From Aphelocoma coerulescens (taxonomy: Eukaryota; Chordata; Aves; Passeriformes; Corvidae): 64,000 bases of DNA. The notes under the pieces are model-generated. The model was not told where the DNA came from, made no database searches, and saw only the letters and a program-made list of their open reading frames with translations. The stretch lies in contig NC_091023.1 of assembly GCF_041296385.1 (NCBI RefSeq), positions 24,057,924 through 24,121,923 of the forward strand. The letters are read 5' to 3'. Shown one piece after another: positions 56,925-64,000 of this stretch; the stretch's first letter is position 1; each line of letters opens with the position of its first letter. The translations under genes were made by a program, and so were the position numbers.

Positions 56925-57658
56925 TCCATCCATCCATCCATCCATCCATCCATCCATCCATCCATCCATCCATCATCCATCCATCCATCATCCATCCATC
57001 ATCCATCCCTCCATCCATCCATCCATCCATCCATCCATCCATCCCTCCATCCATCCATCATCCATCCATCCCTCCATCCATCCATCCCTCCATCCATCTA
57101 TCATCCATCCATCTATCCATCCACCCACCCATCCATCCATCCCTCCCTCCATCCATCCATCCCTCCATCCATCATCCATCCATCCATCCATCCCTCCATC
57201 CATCCATCCATCCATCCATCCATCATCCATCCATCCATCCCTCCATCCATCCATCCATCCATCCATCATCCATCCATCCATCATCCATCCATCCATCCAT
57301 CCATCCATCCATCCATCCATCCATCCATCCATCATCCATCCATCCATCATCCATCCATCCATCCATCCATCCATCCATCATCCATCCATCCATCCATCCA
57401 TCCCTCCATCCATCTATCATCCATCCATCCATCCATCCACCCACCCATCCATCCATCCCTCCCTCCATCCATCCATCCCTCCATCCATCATCCATCCATC
57501 CATCCATCCCTCCATCCATCCATCCATCCATCCATCCATCCATCCATCCATCCCTCCATCCATCCATCCATCCATCCATCCATCCATCCATCCATCCATC
57601 ATCCATCCATCCATCCCTCCATCCATCCATCCCTCCATCCATCCATCCATCCATCCAT
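56925..57658. repeat. CATC tetranucleotide array with variant units (734 bp)
   Basis: The + strand is almost only CATC/ATCC units, with variants CCTC, CTAT, CACC and a one-base-short ATC. The variants are not random: the block at about 57086-57220 recurs at 57402-57536 at an exact offset of 316 bp. The unit lacks stops in several frames, so long Pro-Ser-Ile-His frames on + and Met-Asp-Gly-Trp frames on - appear. They are artefacts. Confidence 0.98.
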
Positions 57659-60083
57659 TTTTTAACTCATTTTCTTCTCTATTCTACATCAGTTACCAGT
57701 GGCTAAGGGAAAAAAAAATTCCCAGGTGTTGCCAAGCAATTCAGGAAGGGTGGTCAGCACATCTGAAACACATTTACCTTCTGGTGACATTTTTCATGTT
57801 GAAAAGATAGCAGACGAGGCAATTTGGAATGTATTTATGCTTGAAATTAGGAAAAATATATGAAATTTTTTTGTTTGCTTGTTTCAGCGAGGGTTAAAGT
57901 AAAAGCCTTGAACTGGGAACAAAGCTCTGACGTGAACCTTGGGTTGGAATGCTTCAGAGTTTACTCTGAGGGCTGACCCTGAAAGCACAGGTTGGGTGAT
58001 TCATGTGGACCTGCGAGGGATAAAACAATGAACGTGGGAAAATAGTAATGAAAGCAAATGTTGGTTGCTGGTCAATCTCCTGCCAGGGGCCTGGGGCTGG
58101 AATTAGCAGTGAAATGCAGCCCTGGATCTTGTCCCCAAGCTCCCAGACACACGGCCACGGCACCTGCTCCCTGCTCCTGCCCAAACCCAGGGTGTCTCTG
58201 CCCACGCTGAGTAACAAAACCAACCAACCCAAACCCACTCAATATTTAGTCACCTACAATGGCTGGAACGAGGAAAAGTGATGGATTTTCCCAAGTAATG
58301 GCACCAACAGCAGGAGCTCTGTGTGCAGCAAGCTGGGACACAAACACCAGCTCCAGCTCCTGGACTTTGGGGTGGAAAAAATGCAGAATTCCTTCTTTCA
58401 CTCTGCTGCTCAGACTTTATGGTTCGAGGCAAGCAGGGCTGGCTGTTTTGGGGCCTTTTTTCTTGTGTTAGGTGGCCTCGAGTCCTTCAGCCTCAGGGTT
58501 TCAGATCCAACTGGATACTCCCAGTCACTCATTCCCACACCTTGTCTCCATCTGCATTCACCCACCTTCTTTCATCAGACAGAAAAGAGACTTTCTCATC
58601 CCACAATGCAATATTTCCTTTCTCATTTTGCAAGGTTTCCCCTAAAACCCAGGATTTACAGGATTCTGTAAATTACGAGGAAGGAGGCAACAGTTTCTGT
58701 ACATTTTCTCTGAAGCTGAATTTTTTAAGGAGATTCCCCCCCCCCCCCATATGTTAAAAAGATTCCAGAAAAGTCTATCTTAGCCCAAGCAATCTCTAAT
58801 TAATGTGCAGTGGGTTAACTTCAAGTAATTCCAGGTTTAACAGTGCCTATGAGCAATGCTGAGAAATTACAGTGGGGTTTTTTTCCAGTAGAAATGTGAA
58901 ATAATAGCTGCTCTATAAAACCCCCTCATCTCCACCACTTCCCACCTCATTTGTTTAAAGCCTGGTGGTTTTATGGCTTGTCTGCACCTCTCCTGGAATG
59001 GGACTAATAAGAGGAAACAATGTGATTTGTCCACTGCTTTCAGCATACAAAAATCCCCCTGTGCTCCTGCTACAACCATCCACAACAGGCACACGCCTTT
59101 AAAAAATACAACAGCAAATTAATCAAGAGCAAACACAAGTCTCTTCTGCCTAAGGGGTCTGTGGGAGAGGGTAAATAATCAAAAGGAAGGCTACAGCTGA
59201 TTTATATTTCTTTATGATGATCAAAGGCAAATGGACTCCAATTCAGCAAGGAATATAAATTCTGTGTGAAAACTCACTTTTTCTGCTGCATATAAAATTG
59301 AAAAGCCTTCTCCACTGAGCTATATCTAGTTTAAAATCCATTAGCTAATGCTGCATGCCCCAAGGTTAGAAAACGAGCAAAAATCCAGTGGTGGACTAGA
59401 CATTGCAGAGAGTTTTTATGTGTCCACCAAGTTTTATGTGTCTTTCTTGCTTCCTAGCTGGAGATTAATAGATTTTGAGAAATCTGACTTGTTTAAATAA
59501 TTGTGGTTGTCGCAAAGTTTCTTATACATAACCAGCTAATGAAACATTTTCCTCTATTAAAAATAAATCAGCATCCAAAAAAACCCAAACCTACCAACCC
59601 TCCAACCCTACCCTGAAATGTGTGGTGGCTTTGGTGACTTTTGAGTGGTGGGAGAGAAGAGAGGAGCCCTGAGCCCCCATGGGATCCCAGCAGTGGGGAT
59701 TTTGGGGTGGATCCATAGGCAGGATGATGTGATCTTACTCATGAATTGTTCACTGGGATGGAGGTTTGGATCCTAGAATAAACAGCCTGGAACAGCCAGC
59801 ACAGCTCCAGAGAAGCCAAAGAGTTCTGTTTTAGACCTCAGTGATTTTTATGATTTTTAGATTTTGGGGGCAGTGGAAGGATGCTACTAAACCTGATGAT
59901 TAGAGAAAAATAAAACTGGTGAAATGGAAAGGTGCATCCTCCTCCAGTCCTGGATGGTGGTTGGGTTTAAAACTTTTATGACCAGGAAAACAAAGCCAAA
60001 ATATTCCATAAAAGTTTCTACAACAGTTTCAAAAATTAAAATTGTCTGTCCAGTCTGTCACTATTTTACACTTTCTGTATCTC
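57659..60083. other. Intergenic, no gene recognised
   Basis: About 2.4 kb between two large arrays. It contains a run of 13 C at 58736-58748. No exon or element is supportable. Confidence 0.55.
58736..58748. repeat. C13 homopolymer
   Basis: Thirteen consecutive C on the + strand. Long C runs are uncommon compared with A or T runs in this window and are prone to length error in sequencing. Confidence 0.9.
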
Positions 60084-60248
60084 CTCTTCTCTTCTCTTCT
60101 CTTCTCTTCTCTTCTCTTCTCTTCTCTTCTCTTCTCTTCTCTTCTCTTCTCTTCTCTTCTCTTCTCTTCTCTTCTCTTCTCTTCTCTTCTCTTCTCTTCT
60201 CTTCTCTTCTCTTCTCTTCTCTTCTCTTCTCTTCTCTTCTCTTCTCTT
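60084..60248. repeat. CTTCT pentanucleotide array, block 1
   Basis: About 33 uninterrupted copies of the pentamer CTTCT (equivalently CTCTT). It is all pyrimidine on +. It passes into a second pure array that differs by one base per unit. Confidence 0.97.
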
Positions 60249-60692
60249 CCCTTCCCTTCCCTTCCCTTCCCTTCCCTTCCCTTCCCTTCCCTTCCCTTCC
60301 CTTCCCTTCCCTTCCCTTCCCTTCCCTTCCCTTCCCTTCCCTTCCCTTCCCTTCCCTTCCCTTCCCTTCCCTTCCCTTCCCTTCCCTTCCCTTCCCTTCC
60401 CTTCCCTTCCCTTCCCTTCCCTTCCCTTCCCTTCCCTTCCCTTCCCTTCCCTTCCCTTCCCTTCCCTTCCCTTCCCTTCCCTTCCCTTCCCTTCCCTTCC
60501 CTTCCCTTCCCTTCCCTTCCCTTCCCTTCCCTTCCCTTCCCTTCCCTTCCCTTCCCTTCCCTTCCCTTCCCTTCCCTTCCCTTCCCTTCCCTTCCCTTCC
60601 CTTCCCTTCCCTTCCCTTCCCTTCCCTTCCCTTCCCTTCCCTTCCCTTCCCTTCCCTTCCCTTCCCTTCCCTTCCCTTCCCTTCTCTCCCTT
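60249..60692. repeat. CTTCC pentanucleotide array, block 2
   Basis: About 87 copies of CTTCC (equivalently CCCTT), essentially without interruption until a few degenerate units at the right end. Together with block 1 this is about 609 bp of uninterrupted pyrimidine on the + strand. Open frames of Leu-Phe-Ser and Leu-Pro-Phe-Pro-Ser on +, or Arg-Glu-Gly-Lys on -, are artefacts. Confidence 0.97.
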
Positions 60693-61529
60693 CATTTTTA
60701 TTCCATTCTGTTTTCTATTTTTAGTTTTCCATTTTAATTTTCTACTTTCTCTGTTCTTTTCTGCTCTACTTAGCCTTAAACATCCAAACCCCAAAATTTT
60801 CTACCCACATTTTTTTTTCTAGGATCTCAAAGTCCTCTCTCCTTGACATCTTTACACCTTGTACGACCCTGCAGCATCTTGCAAGGCAGTGTTCTACTCT
60901 AAAATATTTCTGCAGCTTTTGAATAACATCATTTTTAAATGGTACAAAACTATTTGAAGGGGGATAGGAATCATAGGAATACTTTTATTTAGCTTTTAAG
61001 CTCTTTAGCAACAGAATTGCTCCTCTCTAATTTTGTTTCACCACTAATAAAGGGATTATATTGGTTTAGAAAGAAGGGGGTTGTGAGGTTGTATGAGGCA
61101 ACCTGGCTGGATGGGATTCAAATCTTGATTGTTTTTTAGCTATACACTGAAAATAGTGTATTTGATAATTCATGGTTTAGACAATTCACTGGACAAGAAA
61201 TTATGCTGAATGAGGGCAAGAGACCTTCAAAATTAGGGCTTCATGTTCTAAGATGTGAATGTTTTTGTCAGAAAACTCTCCTCACACTGTTATCAGCCCA
61301 TCCTTCTTAAGAGGATGACATTATCAGAAGTCACTGCACTGCCCTAATTCTGCTCCCACCAAAATCAAGTGATTTTTCATTTGGATTGGAAGGAGACCAA
61401 GGAAAATTCTGGGTTCTCCTGGAAAATTGCATCTGCAAGGTGTATGGGGGTTTCCAAGAATTTATCAGTGGATCAGAGACTTGATTTGGTTTGAAACCTC
61501 CAAGCAAAGCACCATCAAGCAAAACCCTT
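60693..61529. other. Intergenic, no gene recognised
   Basis: AT-rich sequence with short open frames only. Confidence 0.55.
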
Positions 61530-61618
61530 CCAGTGGGAGGTTCCCTGCCCGTGGCAGAGGTTTGGAATGAGATGATCTTTGAGGTCCCTTCAAACCCAAA
61601 CTGTTCCTTGATTCTGTG
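61530..61618 (+). mobile_element. CR1 3' tail, sense
   Basis: CAGTGGGAGGTTCCCTGCCC, GGCAGAGGTTTGGAATG, ATGATCTTTGAGGTCCC and AAACCCAAACTGTTCC lead into ATTCTGTG. It is the last 90 bases of a sense CR1. Confidence 0.9.
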
Positions 61619-63900
61619 AAATTTATGAGCACAAATGCATCACATGTTTAAAATTCCTGTGCAGGGAAAGCATGGAAGCCATCCAGGCTGGACATCCACA
61701 GCGTTCAGCTCCAGGGTTCAGTTGCCAATTGCACTGTGCATATTTAATCAAGGGCACTATTGTTTTGAGTTCCTCATTTAAATTCCTCAATTAATTAAAA
61801 AAAATCATAAATAACTCTTATAGAATTGTTCTGCCTCTGCCAAGAATAATTAAAACAATTTAGCAGAATGAACCTCCTAATTGTCCGTGTTCAGCATTCC
61901 TAATTCACCATAAAGCTGGATGTTCCTACTTGGAGCAAGTCACTGATATATCTCCTGTACATTATTTATATTTTGCTGGGTGAAACTTGGAGCACTTTGC
62001 TCACATCTTCTCTGACCTTTCTGGGATTGTCTCACACACCTTTTCAGCAAATTAAAGACTTCGTTTTGCCCAGTCTGTGTTTAAAACAGATCAATTTCTC
62101 CATGAGATATTAATTAGTTTATCTTTTCCCTCTGTCATTTTTCATGCTTAAGGAACAAGGGAAATGGGAACAGTGATCAGAAAAATACCCTCCTTTAGGA
62201 AATGTACTTTAAAGATACAAATATCCCAAAAATGAGATATTCATAATGCTGGTCTCACTTTCAAAATGCAGGACATTTTCATTTTCAGCAGGAGCCCTGG
62301 GATGCAGATCCATGACTGCTTGGGATATGCAAAGGGTGTTGAAGGTGGCATCTGTCAATGCCTTCCAGGAGCAATTTCTGCAGGAATGGTGACCAATATC
62401 CAAGGAGAGAATTTCCTGTAAGACTGGAGCTGCTTTAGCTCCCTTTTAATCTGTGCCTTCTCAAATGGCTCCTGACATATCTGCAACTGGACCTGTAAAT
62501 AAACCTGAGCTACCTGAGGTCGAGAGGAAAATTATTGATTGCAAGGACTTTGTGTCTGATCTGCATCCTGCTCCTTTCCAACCCTTTCCAAAAACAGCTC
62601 AAGCCACAAATCCCAGGAGCAGGAGCCGTGGTCAGCAAAGGGAAGACACTCAAAGAGAAAAATATGGGAGAACTCACCATCTTTTGAGGATTCTGGACAC
62701 CTTTCCATCTTGTTTGCCCTACCCAGGGCAAAATTGCCTTCATTGGCAATAATTCTGCTGTTCCAAAATAATCTAAATATAATAATATTTTAAAAAATCA
62801 TATAAACCACAATTTAAAGAACACAGGACCATGTCCCTTCTTAAACTTTTGCTGCTTATAGACAACTATTTATTGAATACCTAAGATTTAATTTGTCTTT
62901 TTCATTTCTGAGCTATTTTGTCTGCTTTTCATGGGACATCTCAAAATTAGCAGATTTTATCAGTCCAAACTTTCAACAGTTTCCATAGTGCAGAGGGATC
63001 CCTTAGCAAAATGATGAGAAAAAACTCAAAATGTTATTTTGTATCTAGATTATAAAATCAGTTTTTCTTTGGTTTCCCTTTTTTACTGCCCTTTTTTTAA
63101 TGAAGAACTTGACATTTCTGCCTACAAACCTTTCTGCAATCACATATTGGGAAAAAAATGGGTTCAAGGGCATCATTTAAGAAAATATCACATAATCAAG
63201 ACTCATCAAGTCCATCTCTCTTCCCTAAGACCTGATCAGCTAAACATCCTTCCTGGTTTGTGGAGCTACTACTTCCCAAAAATCCCATCATGCCTGAGCA
63301 GAATCATCTTCTCTATGATTGAATCTCGATACCTCTTCTCCTGACACAACAAACAAGTTTTTCTTCCTTCTTTTCAAGAGCATAAAAAAATAGTAATTCA
63401 GCGTGGTTGTTTTTTTAAACCTTTTTTTTTTATTTTTTTGCCTGCTTTAGGAAAAGGTAATGCAGATGATGGATGGGAACACTCAGTGGTAGAAGAGAAA
63501 TGATTTGCACTTAGTGCTTGAAATGTGTGAATCGTAGCACTGTACAAACACCAAAAAAAAATTTAGATGAAATATAAAACACTGAGCCAGTGTTGCTGCT
63601 TTAACCTTTGCCAGACATCCCCCATATTTTTTGCTACTCGTGAAGCATTTGCAAACAGGTTTTCTTGTGCACTAAGACCACCTTTGTTTTAAAACTGATA
63701 TTAAAAATTAATTGATTTAGGAAAAAAACCTGACCTTGTGACTTAAATCCTTTGTGTTGTCTTATGATGGAAATGTAACAATTTGGAGGAGCTTTAAGCC
63801 ATTAATTTCTTTAATTCTAAAGTCCATCCTCAAGGTCAAGCAGAACTTTCAGCTTGACCTGATTGTTCTGTGCCAGGCTTTGGATCGGGAATGGAGATGT
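61619..63900. other. Intergenic, no gene recognised
   Basis: About 2.3 kb of AT-rich sequence. An open frame of 99 codons at 62453-62752 shows no recognisable motif and no splice pairing. Confidence 0.5.
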
Positions 63901-64000
63901 TTAAATGGCTTCAAACTGAAAGAGAGGAGGTTTAGATGGGAGATTGGGCAGGAATTGTTCCCTGTGAGGGTGGGCAGGCCCTGGCACAGGGTGCCCAGAG
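63901..64000 (+). mobile_element. CR1 LINE fragment, sense, truncated by the window end
   Basis: TTAAATGGCTTCAAACTG, GAGAGGAGGTTTAGATGGG, CCCTGTGAGGGTGGGCAGG and CCTGGCACAGGGTGCCCAGAG are sense CR1 landmarks in order. The rest of the 3' end should continue beyond the window. Confidence 0.85.

Noticed and set aside
56752..57810. Long Pro-Ser-Ile-His (+) and Met-Asp-Gly-Trp (-) open frames up to about 300 codons
   Set aside because: They are translations of the CATC array. Several frames are open on both strands and no non-repeat coding sequence surrounds them.
59924..60794. Long Leu-Phe-Ser / Pro-Phe-Pro-Ser (+) and Arg-Glu-Gly-Lys (-) open frames
   Set aside because: They are translations of the pentamer arrays, whose unit contains no stop. 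No start context or domain is present.
14466..64000. Search for SLITRK3, the expected next gene beyond the BCHE 3' end
   Set aside because: Its coding region would be one long open frame with leucine-rich repeats. No such frame exists here, so it must lie beyond the window.

Overview
This is a vertebrate, almost certainly avian, genomic window. Copies of the CR1 LINE 3' tail recur on both strands, in the form typical of neognath birds, and the only clear coding sequence is split into short exons with vertebrate splice signals. A passerine is my best guess from the style of the CR1 tails, but that is inference. There are no bacterial-type genes, no operons, no tRNA or rRNA that I can recognise, and no CRISPR array.

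Positions 1 to about 14.5 kb hold the 3' part of butyrylcholinesterase (BCHE) on the + strand. They comprise the end of intron 2, the 167-bp exon 3 (7300-7466), a 6.7-kb intron, and the last coding exon (14151-14272) with a 3' UTR and a candidate polyadenylation signal at 14439. The two exons join in phase. They encode the end of the alpha/beta-hydrolase domain and the C-terminal tryptophan amphiphilic tetramerization peptide. The catalytic exon (exon 2) lies upstream of the window.

From about 14.5 kb to 64 kb I see no exon that I can support. In human the gene beyond the BCHE 3' end is SLITRK3 across a long gene-poor interval, so this looks like intergenic sequence. It carries many CR1 fragments at about 4.9, 25.7-26.2, 26.9, 30.4-30.8, 33.8, 36.9-37.1, 38.3, 42.5-43.6, 50.2-50.7, 52.2-52.5, 61.5 and 63.9-64.0 kb. 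Two of these are nested composites. There is a candidate solo LTR at 43.1-43.5 kb and a tandem duplication of a CR1 tail plus its flank at 52.2-52.5 kb.

The most striking structures are large simple-sequence arrays. They are an A-rich, T-poor tract leading into GGGA and then GGAA repeats (18.0-18.4 kb), a pure AT array (48.4 kb), a 734-bp CATC array with an internal 316-bp higher-order duplication (56.9-57.7 kb), and a 609-bp two-block pentamer array, CTTCT then CTTCC (60.1-60.7 kb). Long open frames across these arrays come from the repeat unit and are not genes. I found no convincing undescribed biological system. The best leads are the array structures, the nested CR1 clusters and one possible unrecognised exon at 371-523.
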